Shown: piece after piece, positions 47,321 to 58,420 of the stretch
Layout of the letters: each line of letters starts with the position of its first letter
Numbering within the stretch: the stretch's first letter is position 1
NCBI GenBank assembly: GCA_947561395.2
Contig: OX387185.1
Span: 21,705,866-21,769,865, forward strand
Reading direction: 5' to 3'
Length of the DNA: 64,000 nucleotides
Source of the DNA: Buxus sempervirens
Taxonomy: Eukaryota; Streptophyta; Magnoliopsida; Buxales; Buxaceae
Notes under the pieces: generated by a model
The model's database searches: none
Seen by the model: only the letters and a program-made list of their open reading frames with translations
What the model was told of the DNA's origin: nothing
Position numbers and translations under genes: made by a program

Positions 47321-47819
47321 GCTACTTCTGCTGCTGCAGTTCCTGAGTCATTTGAGATGCCAGAGGCTGTGCCTGTATCTGAGACTGCTCCTGCATCTGA
47401 GCCAGAGACCGCTCCTGAGACAGCGGAGGGTGACTCAGAGTTTCCTGTAGTTCCTGAGGCGGCCGAGCCCGTGAGAGAGGAGGATATGCCAGGTGTAGCT
47501 GAGCCCGAGGTGGCAGAGGTGTGTGATGTAGCGGATCCCACAGATGCCTCTCCTCCTGTTGAGGATTCCCGAGTTCTGGAGCTGGTTCCTTTGGCGACGG
47601 ATACTTCAGTCTCCTGCTTTATGGACCTGTCCCGGGATGATCCAGTTCCAATTCCTACCTCTTCTATTGATCCTGCGCCTCCTGCAGACCCAGTGCCTCC
47701 TGCTAGTCTTTCGACTCCTGCTGAGCCGCCTTCTCTTGCTAGCCAGCGCTTCTCAGATCATTTCTTCATCCAACAGCGACGGCGAGGTAGAGGTGAGGGG
47801 GATTGACCTGTAGAAGATA

Positions 47820-48024
47820 GGTTTAGATTAGGATTTATCTGATATTTGTATAAAACATGATGTATCCATTTGCAATTATATGAAAAAGAGAAAATTATTT
47901 ATTTTGTTTCTTTTCTTGTAATTTTTTGGTTCTTTTGTGTATGTTTATCATGTTGCAACTGCTATACAGGTAACAGGTTTTTGGTGAACATGACTTATTA
48001 AAAGAAGGAAGAAAAGCTGTTTTC
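47820..48024. other. Spacer after gene A
   Basis: AT-rich sequence following the gene A stop, plausibly its 3' UTR and terminator region. No gene seen. Confidence 0.4.
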
Positions 48025-48031
48025 GTGCAAA

Positions 48032-48149
48032 AACCGTATATACAGGGCGGTTATCCAAGAACCGTGCTTATCCCGTGGTTTTTAAACTTTGCGGGAATGC
48101 AACCGCACATTGAGTGCGGTTCAGGCATAACCGTTCTGTGTATGCGGTT
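48032..48149. repeat. E2 21-bp palindromes upstream of gene B
   Basis: Four units, all 21 bp: 48032-48052, 48060-48080, 48101-48121 and 48129-48149. The third has perfect seven-base arms (AACCGCA/TGCGGTT). The cluster ends 131 bp before the gene B start codon. Confidence 0.88.
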
Positions 48150-48188
48150 TTTGCCCTTAGGTTATTTTAAAGCCGCGAATTGCGGGCA

Positions 48189-48205
48189 TGACGTCATTTT
48201 GACGT
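48189..48205. promoter_or_regulatory. Paired TGACG motifs (bZIP-type) before gene B
   Basis: TGACGTCA (48189-48196) is a full CRE/TGACG palindrome, followed closely by TGACGT (48200-48205). Paired TGACG motifs are binding sites of plant TGA-type bZIP factors. They lie between the palindrome cluster and the ATG of gene B. The promoter role is inferred. Confidence 0.45.
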
Positions 48206-48279
48206 ATTGCTTAGGTCAGAAACCCCATTTTCGGTGATTTTCTCTCTCCTAGTTGCCTTTAATCCACTTCTGCCCATTA

Positions 48280-49932
48280 ATGGCTTCTGATTCAGCTTCT
48301 GTGCCTTCTTCATCTTCTGTACCTGAAACATTAGCACCTAGACCAAAAATTAGGTCCAAACCTCCCAATCTGACTAGGTATGCCATTGTAGATACGTACT
48401 ATGAGAGGTGGGTAGATTCAATGACCCCACAAGATGAGATAGATTGGGATTCCGCCAATCTAGGCCACCTTCTCTCAATCCCAAAGGTTCCCCTAAAATG
48501 GGAAATCATAGAGGCCTTGATTGAGCATTGGGAACCCCAATTGAACCTTTTTAGGTTTGGGGAAAAAGAGATGACCCCTACAGTCGAGGAGGTTGAAACC
48601 ATCCTCAACCTTAGGTTCTCCAATAAAGTAGTCAACCCACCTCTCAAACCGAGCTTCAAAAAGGAAGCCTCCACCTTTTTAGGAATTAGCAAGAAAGAGT
48701 TAGGGGAAGCTGACGCCTTATTGACTCTATCAAAGTCATTTTTGACTGAAAAGCTGTTGAATAGCCCAAACCAATCGGCTCGGTTCAATGCTTTGACCTT
48801 GATAGTGGTCAACCAACTTTTGTTCCCCCGAGGTGATAGCGAGGTTGATTTATCCCTCATTTCAGTCATTTGCCAAGTTAGGGAACGCAAAAGGCTTGCC
48901 CCTATGATCCTGGCTGAAATATACCAGGCCTTGACTAACTGCTATCACCGGAAGCAGAAAAGTTTCCTTGCCTGCGCCCCTATACTTCAGTTAAAATCTG
49001 AACCTCTTTCTTGAATTATAGTTTTTATTGCAAAATTGAGATTTTATAAGTTAGAAATGCTTCCCTTTTATTTGCAGCTCTGGCTACTTGACCACCTGAG
49101 TCAAGTTGAAGAGATCACCCGCCGCTTCTTCCCTCGGCTAAAAATTCCTGGTTTGATGAGCAACAGGGGGTGTCTCAATATCCATGGTGGCAAACAGGGA
49201 TGGTTCACTTTCTTAGGGACGCTTCAAGATGATTAGGTGAGATGGCCTGGTGCTTATCAGCCTTCCACTGAGACAGTGATCAGCTTCCTTGATCAGAATT
49301 TCGCTGTGCTCATGGGCTTGAGGTCTGCCTTGCTCTACTTGCCTTTGAGAGTCATCCGGCAGTTCGGAGAGGAGGTGCAGGGGATTCTGGTACCTCAGGG
49401 ATATGAAGAGTTCATAGGTTCTCTCACCCCGGCCACCATGGGACTATGCTTCCGCTTGTTGAAGGACTGGTCGCAGGCTTGCTTCTTGAGAGGTCCTGTC
49501 TTCTCCAAATTGCATGAGAAGGACTATCTTTTTTGGATTAGAGAGCAGGTGCAGAGCTGCGCTTCTGTACCGGTAGATCCTCCTGCTATCCCGTGTCCTA
49601 CCTATGAGGACCTCTTGGAGACTGAGCGGGCTTCTCATAGACGGCTTCAGCACATATGGGTGGAGGAGGCCCGAACCTTGAGATTGGAGAAGGAAGATCT
49701 GGAGAGACGGTTATCAGAGCAGATACAGGCCTGTCGCTTCGAGGTGAGAGCCGCATGGCGTAGGCATGATGAGACCACGGCCAGGCTCAGAGATATGAGG
49801 ACCAGACAGACCCTCTCAGATGACGTCATCTCATTCCTCAGTGACCCAGATGCAGAGGGGGCTGAAAGGCTTGTGGCGGTTCAGGCGGCTCGGATCAAAG
49901 AGCTTGAGGAAAGGCTAGGGGATAGAGATTAG
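48280..49932 (+). pseudogene. Gene B: antisense DUF7745-like protein with coiled coil
   Basis: Also opposite to gag-pol. The ATG at 48280 (MASDSASVPSSSS) is preferred over earlier non-ATG starts. Exon 1 (48280-48990) shows WDSANLGHLL, ALIEHWEPQLNLFRFGEKEM and TPTVEEVETILNL, the pattern of the plant DUF7745/mobile-domain group. An 87-bp intron (48991-49077) has a good TTTGCAG acceptor, but its donor reads CAG/TTAAAA, so GT seems mutated to TT. Exon 2 (49078-49932) continues LWLLDHLSQ and ends in a charged coiled coil (about 49620-49930). An in-frame TAG at 49234 again fits a lost CAG. The frame otherwise gives 521 residues. Gene B resembles gene A in layout: serine-rich start, mobile-domain core, coiled coil. 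Confidence 0.7.
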
Positions 49933-50349
49933 CCCCTTTTATTATTTTTTTTCTTTTTTACACTTTTGTACAAAGAGAAACTCCACTAGTGGAAAGATAG
50001 AGAATACAAAATAGGTTTTTATAATATTGGCCTCAGAACTCTCATATGCTTGTAGAAACTGACAGTTTTAATGAAAAGTCACTGATTTCTCATCATCGGC
50101 CAAAATATAATTTTCATTTTTGTGTGTTTTTGTTGTAAATTGGTCCATAATGCTTTAATCCCATATAGTTGGATGAATTGAAATAAGTTGGGCAAAAAGG
50201 GTACTTTAACCAATGAGGAGGAAGCCATTCTGTCCCCCTTGGAATCTTTAGACTCATCCCCAAGTTTCCTTCCCACATCTAGGGGGATGCCACAGCCTCC
50301 TGGTTCAGTCCTGCGCAGAAAATTGGCTTAACTCAATTCTGCTGCCCAA

Positions 50350-50437
50350 AACCGTGCATTCAGAACGGTTTAGCCAAAACCGTCTTCAACATGCGGTTGC
50401 ATAGCCCTTTTGCCAAAACCGTAGTTAACGGGCGGTT
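50350..50437. repeat. E2 21-bp palindromes between gene B and pol
   Basis: Units at 50350-50370, 50378-50398 and 50417-50437, plus a half unit (GTGCGGTT) near 50459. No nearby start codon or TATA box was seen on either strand, so this cluster is not explained by a known promoter. Confidence 0.85.
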
Positions 50438-50465
50438 GAGTTCAGTCTATACCCCAAGTGCGGTT

Positions 50466-50974
50466 GGTGACCTCTTTTCCTGTTTCTTTCTTTTCTTTTA
50501 TTCCTTTTTCTTTGCCAATATTGCCCCTAGTGCCTGCTACGGTTTTCACTAGGGCCGGCTTTTTTTATTCTGTCATTGCCCTTTCAACACTGCGAGCTGA
50601 AGGAATACACCCAGATCACCGAGGACTTGACCAATAGGATGAAATGAGGGCTGGGTTGAGTTTATGGAAGAAAGTCATTATAGGCTCAAAATTTTGACAT
50701 CTTTGGAATGGGACAACTGGGCTTACAGCTATAATGGATGCGACCCCCCATTCCCAATATTGGCCTTTTTTCTTTTCTTTGTACTTGGCCTTTCTTTGCT
50801 ATTTTCCCTTCTTTGTTTTTTTTCTTTTTATTAACTTTGCCCCAGTCGCAACTGTAAGCTCCAGTTTGGGTTCTTTAAAGCACGAGCAGGCTCAACTTGG
50901 TTTAATCTAGGGATGTTAAAATTTTTGAGGGATAAAGAAAAAATGGCCTCGGATAATTTCTTTGTGATATTCCT
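50466..50974 (-). other. E2 non-coding segment downstream of integrase
   Basis: On the element strand this follows the integrase stop. The segment 50636-50710 resembles E1 3249-3310, marking a shared 3' region of the two Tat elements. No coding frame. Confidence 0.55.
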
Positions 50975-52360
50975 TCAAGGGAAATATTGTTTGACCGCAT
51001 CGGAGTTGATTGGCTCGGGAAAATCTGTCCCATCCATTTCTGTCAAGATAAGAGTGCCCCTTGAAAAGACCTTCTTCACTACATAAGGTCCTTCCCAATT
51101 TGGTTTAAACTTTCCGCGAGGGTCTTCCAGAAATGGCAATATCTTCTTTAAGACTAAATTACCCACTTGGAAAGCTCTGGGCTTCACCTTCTTGTTGTAG
51201 GCTCTGGCCATTCTCTTCTGATACAGCTGACCGTGGCAAAGCGCATTCAAACGCTTTTCTTCTATCAAATTGAGTTGCTCATATCTAGACTGAACCCATT
51301 CAGCCTCTTCAAGTTCTATTTCCATAAGCACTCTTAATGAAGGGATTTCTACTTCAACAGGTAGGACTGCCTCCGTTCCATAGACCAAGGAATACGGCGT
51401 TGCCCCAGTAGAAGTTCGGATTAAGGTTCTGTAAGCATGGAGAGCAAATGGTAACATCTCGTGCCAATCTCTATAGCTCACTACCATCTTCTGGATTATT
51501 TTCTTTATATTCTTATTCGCGGCCTCCACTGCCCCATTCATCTTTGGCCTGTAAGGGGCTGACTTGTGATGAGTTATCTGAAACTGCTCACACATCTTCT
51601 TCATATCCTTGTTCTTGATATTTGAAGCATTGTCTGAAACTATGGCTTTTGGCAACCCATAGCGACAAATTATGTTGTGCTTCAAAAACTTAAGAACATG
51701 GTTCCCTGTAATATTTGCATATGAAGCAGCTTCAACCCACTTCGTAAAATAGTCGATTGCCACTAGAATGAACCGGTGTCCATTAGACGCTTTTGGAGAA
51801 ATCATCCCAATGACATCAATACCCCACATAGAGAAAGGCCATGGAGAGGTCATGCTGTGCAGCTCACTTGGTGGTGCATGCCTATTATCAGCATATATTT
51901 GGCACAAATGGCATCTATTAACATGTAGATAACAATCGTGCTCCATTGTGGACCAATAATATCCCAATCGCAGTATTTTCCTTGCGAGCATGTGTCCATT
52001 CATATGCGGCCCACAGACTCCTCCGTGCACTGTTTCAATCAACCTTTCTGCTTCAACCTTGGTGACGCATCTGAGTAGAACATTACTGTGAGATCGTTTG
52101 TATAACTGCCCACCACTTAGGAGGAACTGCCCCGCTAACCTCTGTATGGTTCTTTTTTCAGTAGGATTAGTGCTTTCTGGAAAACTTCGATTATTCAAGA
52201 AATTCTTGATATCTTGAAACCATGGTATTTCTGCTTCTTGCGCCCCTTCTAAAACAAGACAGTAAGCTGGTTCGTCTCTGACTTCAATTTCAAGTGGTTG
52301 TATGTCTACCCCTTCTGGAATACTAACCATTGAAGCCAATGTCGCCAGGGCATTTGCAAA
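50975..52360 (-). CDS. pol: E2 integrase, C-terminal pol segment
   Basis: It follows an in-frame TAG at 52361-52363, so it is the downstream part of a single pol frame. The zinc-binding region shows HGGVCGPHMNGH and CHLCQIYADN. The catalytic core shows GIDVIGMI, VSDNASNI and NGAVEAANK, giving D, D and E. The C-terminal region has GNLVLKKI and NWEGPYVVKKVFSRGTL. The motifs look intact. The upstream stop prevents normal synthesis in this copy. Confidence 0.9.
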   Translation of the reverse strand, partial: FANALATLASMVSIPEGVDIQPLEIEVRDEPAYCLVLEGAQEAEIPWFQDIKNFLNNRSFPESTNPTEKRTIQRLAGQFLLSGGQLYKRSHSNVLLRCVTKVEAERLIETVHGGVCGPHMNGHMLARKILRLGYYWSTMEHDCYLHVNRCHLCQIYADNRHAPPSELHSMTSPWPFSMWGIDVIGMISPKASNGHRFILVAIDYFTKWVEAASYANITGNHVLKFLKHNIICRYGLPKAIVSDNASNIKNKDMKKMCEQFQITHHKSAPYRPKMNGAVEAANKNIKKIIQKMVVSYRDWHEMLPFALHAYRTLIRTSTGATPYSLVYGTEAVLPVEVEIPSLRVLMEIELEEAEWVQSRYEQLNLIEEKRLNALCHGQLYQKRMARAYNKKVKPRAFQVGNLVLKKILPFLEDPRGKFKPNWEGPYVVKKVFSRGTLILTEMDGTDFPEPINSDAVKQYFP

Positions 52361-53479
52361 CTAATTCTTAGACCTTGGCATATAGCTAAAAGAAATTCGA
52401 GTAAATTTGGTACTTATTTCTTCCAAATACTGGTGATATGGGATCAATTTATGATCTTTGGTTTTCCATTCCCCAGTTGTTTGGAAGATGATAAGACTCG
52501 AATCCCCGTATACGTCAAGTTCTTGGACATCATGATCTAGAGCAGCTTGTAATCCAATTATACAGGCTTCATACTCTGCTATGTTGTTCGTGCACTGAAA
52601 CCTCAATTTCACTGCGATTGGGATATGTGAACCATCTGGCTTCACTAATACTGCGCCGATCCCATTTCCATTCATATTTGCAGCCCCGTCAAAGAACATC
52701 TGCCAGGAGTCTTCAATTTCTTCCTCTTCAGCAAATAAGATAGCCTCATCAGGGAAATTCGTCTTAAGGGGCTGATAATCTGGTAATGGGTGCTCAGCTA
52801 GATGATCAGCAATTGCTTGACCTTTAATTGCTTTCTGAGTGACATATGTCAGGTCGAATTCTGAAAGCAAAAGCTGCCATTTTGCTGTTCTACCAGTTAA
52901 AGCTGGCTTTTCAAACAGATATTTTAACGGATCCATCCTTGAAATCAGAAAAGTCGAATAGCTTAAGAAATAGTGCCTAAGCCTCTGAGTTGCCCAGACC
53001 AAAGCGCAACAAGTCTTTTCCAGAGGCGAATATCTCGTCTCATAATCTGTGAACTTCTTGCTCAAATAGTAGATAGCCTTTTCTTTTTTGCCTGTTTCAT
53101 CATGCTGCCCCAATACACATCCCATTGATGTTTCTAAAACCGATAGATACAGAATCAATGGTTTCCCTGGAGTTGGTGGTACTAGAACAGGTGGATTTAA
53201 CAGATAATCTTTTATTTTGTCGAATGCTTGTTGGCAATCCTCATTCCATATAGTTGGGTTATTCTTCCTTAGAAGCTTAAAGATCGGCTCGCAAATAGCA
53301 GTGAGCTGTGCTATGAACTGGCTAATATACTGAATTCTTCCCAGAAAACCCTTAACTTCATTTTCAGTCTTAGGAGGTGGCATCTCAATGATTGCTTTTG
53401 CTTTAGACGGATCTACCTCAATCCCTCTTCTGCTTACAATGAATCCAATAATTTCCCTGATGTGGCTCCAAAAACACAC
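52361..53479 (-). pseudogene. pol: E2 RT connection, RNase H and archaeal-type RNase H
   Basis: The segment starts after a frameshift near 53457, where the preceding frame ends in GKLLDSL. It carries the end of RT (GFIVSRRGIEVDPSKAKAI), the first RNase H region (ILYLSVLETSMGCVLGQ, YSPLEKTC) and a second RNase H (MFFDGAANMNGNGIGAVL, NNIAEYEACI, DVYGDSSLI). The second domain is the archaeal-type RNase H known from the Tat lineage. It ends MPRSKN then TAG, where the next frame reads FANALATLASM, so CAG to TAG is likely. Confidence 0.9.
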
Positions 53480-54603
53480 TTTGCTGGATTAAGCCTTAAG
53501 CTGTATTTCCTTAGACGGTCAAATACCCTCTTTAGATTGATCAAGTGGTCTTCCTCTTCACATGATTTGGCGATCATATCATCCACATAGACCTCCATTT
53601 CTTTGTGGATCATATCATGGAAAAGGGCTGTCATGGCTCGCTGATATGTTGCCCCGGCATTCTTTAATCCAAAAGGCATGACTGTGTAGTGAAAGGTTCC
53701 CCAAGACGTGATAAAAGCGGTTTTCTCTTGATCCTCCTTTGCCATTTTGATTTGGTTATATCCGGAAAAGCCATCCATAAAAGAGAACAAGCTGTGCACC
53801 GCCGTATTATCAACCAAGATGTCGATGTGTGGCAAAGGAAAATCATCCTTTGGGCTCGCCTTGTTCAAGTCTCTATAATCTACACACATCCTGACTTTTC
53901 CATCCTTCTTTGGAACCGGGACTATATTAGCTAGCCAATCAGGGTATGTGGACACTGCCAAAAACCCGGCTTGAAACTGTTTCACCACTTCATCCTTGAC
54001 TTTTAAAGTCCACTCTGGTTTCAACCTTCTTAATTTCTGCTTAATGGGCTTTACTCCTGGCAGGATCGGCAGCCTGTGTACAACCATGTCTGTATCCAAC
54101 CCTGGCATATCCCGATAAGACCATGCGAACACGTCCTTGTAATCGGCCAAGAATTGGGACATTTCCTTCTGCTGCATATCAGACAAGCATGCACTAATCT
54201 TTACAATTTTTGGGTCCTCTTCGGTTCCCAGGTTTATGGAAATGGTTTCTTCAATATTAGGTTGAATACCCTTTTCGTGACGTTCCAATTGATATGATAT
54301 TTCTCTTGGAAGGTCATCGTCTTCGGCCTCGATCTCCTCTTCGATCCCCATTAGGTCAAAGTCGAGCTCGAGGTCGAAGTCATATTCAACTTGCTCTAAT
54401 TCAGTCTGTATATATGGTTCATAAGTAGTCTGGACCATTTTGGAAGCTTTAGATTTTCTAGAAAAAGTTGAAAAATCTTTTTGGGTTTTTTGAGAACCTT
54501 CTAAAGAGGCTTTTCCTAAAGATGAAGGTTCATTAAAACTTTCAGGAAAAGGGCAATCCACTAATGGAGTATTTTTTTTTTGGAGACCGCAGCTGATTGC
54601 CAA
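53434..54603 (-). pseudogene. pol: E2 reverse transcriptase
   Basis: It shows GLDTDMVVHRLPI, VRMCVDYRDLNKASPKDDFPLP, FMDGFSGYNQI, TVMPFGLKNAGATYQRAM and the catalytic EVYVDDMIAKS. It is out of frame with gag-protease; the two frames overlap at a run of ten A on the element strand (T run at 54572-54581). The 3' end is broken by a one-base change near 53457. Confidence 0.9.
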
Positions 54604-57600
54604 CCATATGCGGCCTCAAATGTCAAAGGGATCTCTTCCCAATTTTTTAGTGCAAAGCCTTCTGGAGCAGGTGGTATAGTGCAAACCTGCTCCTCCTCAA
54701 GCTCTTGATCTGATACCATCATTACCGGATTTGGAAAACTGTCCTTTTCTGCTTCGGGGCTGAGTTCAGAGGTGACTTTATCTGGGATCTTGATTGAGGT
54801 CCAGTCAATAAAAGGAACCTCTTTTTCTGCTTTCTCTCTTCCTTCATCCTCTGTCATTGCAAAGAATGCCCCAGCCTCTTCTGTGAAGTCCTGCTGCTCT
54901 TGTGGTAGCGGCTCAGGCTCATCCATGGCTTTAGGCGCCAAAGTGGATAAAAGGGGGATAAAAGGTTGAAGGGTTGAGGTGAAGGGTTTTCTGAAAGGAT
55001 TATCATTAAAGTATGGAGGTTGGGAGGAATCTGAAGGAGGAGACAATTGAATGGTATGAGAGGGCTTCGGAAAAGTTTCCCTTAAATGAGGGAATTTTCC
55101 TTGATTCTTCTCCCTTTCGTTACCATTTTCTTTCTGTGGTCCCCTCTTCCATCTTCTTATTTTCATCCCTAGTCCTGCTCGTGGGACCAGCCTCTGTGCC
55201 TCTATGGGCTCCAACCTTCCTTGTAGATTAATTCCCAACCCCTTCCCTGGGTGGAAATTGCAATCTCTTAAAACCTTTTCCACCATCCTGTTGGCGCATG
55301 TCAACTTCTCATTCTTTTTTAGACACCCCCCAGGTATGAAGTTGACTGTTTCAAATTGAAAAGAATGAAACGCAATTTTGTCTGCCGTTAATTCTACATT
55401 AATGAAAGGTACGTTCGGTGGTATAACGGGAGGGACTAGACTCTCGGCTAGGACCGTTATCACCCTCTGGCCTCTTATATATTTTACTCTTTGATGAAGG
55501 GTGGATGGTATAGCCCTAGCTGAGTGGATCCATGGCCTTTCCAGAAGTAGATTGAAGGTAGCAGGAATATCTATCACTTCGAATGTGATATTAATGATAT
55601 TCGGTCCGATGGTAATCGGCAATTCAATCTCCCCTAGGGAGTGTGTTTTGGAGCTATCAAAAGCTCTCACTATCCTTCCGTTTTGCTTTATTTTAGATTG
55701 GTCCAGACCAAGCCTCACGAATGTTACCAAGGGACAGACGTTTAAGGCTGACCCATTGTCAATTAGGACCCGGGCTATCATGCTACCCTTACAAAGCACA
55801 GTGATGTGCAAAGGGTCCACATGATAACATCCGCCAGGGCTTATCTCGCTTTCAGAAAAGCGTATTACATTGTGAGATAAGATCTGGCCGATCATCATGC
55901 CGAGCTGGTCTGGTTCAATTGTCTTAGGCACATGAGCACTCTGGAGTACCTTTATTAATGAGTCCCTATGCTTTTCTGTATTAAGCAATAATCCCAGTAT
56001 TGATATCTGGGTAGGGACCTTGATCAATTGGTCGACAATATTGAATTCACTCTTTTTCAGTATTTTTAGGAGGTCTGTTGCCTCATCATTTACGACCTGG
56101 GGGGTGTCCTCCCCTATCTTAGCCTTCCCCTTCTGACCTTGCTCTGCCTCCTTCTTTTCTTGTTCTTTTCCTTCCACACATCTCCTTGATCTTGTCATGA
56201 GATTTACTTCCTCCTGACTCTGATTCCTGGCCACTGGAATAGTGGTCGTATAACCCTCGCTGTAGTTCCAAGGTACAGTAGCTTCTAAATAGGAGGGTTT
56301 AGGAACGTTAAATACCAAGGGTTGGAGATGAGCCCTTGGTGCAGGAGTTGATGTGAGAATGGGGTTAGAAGAAGGCACCTCAATAACCAGAGGCGAGGAT
56401 TGCCTGGGTTCCTTGGGTTGAGAGGATTTCAAGGTCTGAGAAGAAACGGAGGTAATTGATGCTGTGGTGGGATCATAATTAATGACCAAAGGTGGTTTGG
56501 ATGATGAAGTAGGTAGAGGAGCAACAGCCTGGTTGCAATTAATGATGAGAGGGGGTTTGGTTACATTAAGCTGGGCCATGAGAGAAGCGGCCCGGTTTAA
56601 AGAGGCATTAATGTCCTCTGCAGTCTTGCCATTTCCATTATTTCCAGAAATGACATTGATTTGTTCCCCTATCTCTTCTTGGTCAAAATAGACCTTAACG
56701 GACGTCCCTATTGGCGCAATTAACTGCGAGGGATCAAACGTCCTAGGTCCAGAAGAGACTGTCCCTACAAAATTGGAAGGACCAGCCCCATTATGCTGGG
56801 GCAGAGGATTCTGACCAATGTCAGTCCTGGCGGGAGAGGGTGCAGCCGTGTTAAACAACAAGGTTCCCTGATCGATCAAATCCTGGATAGCATGTTTTAA
56901 CGGCCAACACCTGTCTGTAGGGTGTCCTAGGGCACCCATATGGTATTCACAGGTGGTTGAGGGATCGAAATTCTTTCCCTTCGAAGCGTTTGGATTTGGT
57001 TCTTTCAGAGTAACATACCCTGCGTTTAACAGAGTTGGCAATAGCTGGCATGGAGTCACAGGGAGAGGGGAAAGGACCCTATTCCTTCTGGACGCCATCC
57101 AAGCATCTCTCTCCTCTTTCGAGAATACCCTTTTTTGGTTGGGCATTGCTGCCTGAGGAACATTAATATTGAGAGGGTTTTGATAGGTCGATTGCGGCTG
57201 CACTGGGATGGATGGAGGTGCAGAAATATTGACTTGGAGTGGTTTTTTGGGTGGTTGGGGTTGTACCATATTTACTTCCCCTTCTTTCTTCCCTCCGTTC
57301 CTTCTTGCCCCATTTTTCTGCTTCTGGGCCGAAGGATTGGAAGTGGGCTCCTGCTGACGAGCCGAGGCAGAAAGGTCATAGATTCGCCCGGATCTGATTC
57401 CATCTTCAATCCGATCTGCGACCTGTACTAGGGCAGCAAAACTGGTGGTAATCTGACCCACCAAGTGATTGTAAAATGGCTGCCCCAGTGTGCCAATAAA
57501 AGTGGTTACCATCTCTGGCTCCATCATGGGAGGCCTGACTTGAGAGGCGACTTCCCTCCACCTTTTGGCATACTGCCTGACTGTCTCATCTCTTCCTTTG

Positions 57601-58343
57601 CTCATCTTCATCATATCGTACCTATCTGGCACGATGTCTGCATTGAAACGATACTGAGCAAGGAAAGCATCAGCTAGGTCCTTCCACCTTCTGATTCTGC
57701 CATGGTCCACGGTTGCGAACCATCTCAAAGCTGCCCCAGTCAGGCTTCTTTGGAATAGCTGGATCAAAATGCCGTCATCCTGGCCAAATTGGCACAACGC
57801 CCCACAGTAGAGCTTCAGATGGCTCATTGGGCAGCCAGTGCCGTCATATTTCTCGAAATCCGGGCACTTAAATTTGGCCGGTAGGCATGCGTCGGGGTAC
57901 ATGCAGAGATCCTTAAAGTTGGTACCACCCAACGTGTTGATCCCTCTTACTTCTTTCAGCTCTTCTTGGATAGACTCCAGCTTTTCCAAGAATTTCCTCT
58001 CCACTTCTACCCTCAGTCTTTCCTTTTCTTTTTCCTTCTCCCTCTCACATTCAGATTCCTCCTCTCGGATCAAGATAGGCTCGGGGGTTAGTTGGTGAAG
58101 TTCAGGTTGAGGTGGGATAGGTTGGACTGGTGGTGGAAGGTCAGTCTGGGGTTGAGCTGGTGGTGCATTATGGGATGATGAAGCCTGATGAACCTGAGCC
58201 TGCGCCTGCTACGCCTGCATCTGAGCCTGAGCGGCTTGGTTGGCCAGCAAATTCTCCAGTAGTTTTGTCATCCCTGCCACTTGCTCTTGCAGTTGAGCGA
58301 AGGCCTCAGCAGAAACAGTGGACTGCTCTTCAATTGGATTCAT
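54561..58343 (-). pseudogene. gag-pro: E2 Gag-protease polyprotein
   Basis: The open frame from 58073 has 1170 residues. The natural start is likely the ATG at 58343, in the same frame but separated by a TAG at 58209-58211 (residue 45, a likely lost CAG within a Gln/Ala-rich stretch). Gag shows KFKCPDFEKYDGTGCP, FQRSLTGAALRWF, YAKRWREVASQVRPPM and RIEDGIRSGR, then the zinc-knuckle-like CEYHMGALGHPTDRC. The aspartic protease has VLIDNGSALNV. A G-patch-like segment follows (NFHPGKGLGINLQG). It is homologous to E1 Gag over the core and knuckle. The next pol frame overlaps at the A10 run. Confidence 0.9.
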
Positions 58344-58403
58344 AGTGGCAGATTTCAGTCTCTGAGAACGTCGAGGAGCAATGGTTGCAGTAGGAACCGG
58401 AAA

Positions 58404-58420
58404 CCTTTGGTAAAAGAAAA
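58404..58420 (-). promoter_or_regulatory. Putative 3' splice site before E2 gag
   Basis: The element strand shows a pyrimidine-rich run ending CCAAAG/G, with the exon starting near 58404, about 60 bp before the gag ATG. E1 has the same arrangement (TTCAAAG/G, exon near 5969, 56 bp before its ATG). Agreement between diverged elements suggests a leader intron. Confidence 0.45.

Larger units (their letters stand above)
38518..47806 (+). pseudogene. Gene A: antisense multi-exon plant-mobile-domain protein, interrupted by Tekay
   Basis: This is a gene on the strand opposite gag-pol. Exons: 38518-38709, 38788-39642, 39752-39910, 39993-40391, 40486-40662 and 40735-40835, continuing after the Tekay insertion at 47321-47806. 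All five coding introns have GT-AG ends and phase 0, and the frame joins throughout, giving about 787 codons. Exon 1 is basic then Ser/Asp-rich. Exon 2 carries a plant-mobile-domain-like core (LHREMGRFGFGPF, LALMERFFPETLSFHLP, FALITGIRMTGD). Exon 5 has a coiled coil, and the end is Pro/Glu-rich then basic. In-frame TAG codons at 39535, 40534, 40618 and 40639 each replace a likely CAG, so this copy is dead. Extra antisense ORFs between pol and the 3' LTR are known in Tat elements; some carry this domain, also known from host MAIN/MAIL1 proteins. Confidence 0.75.
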
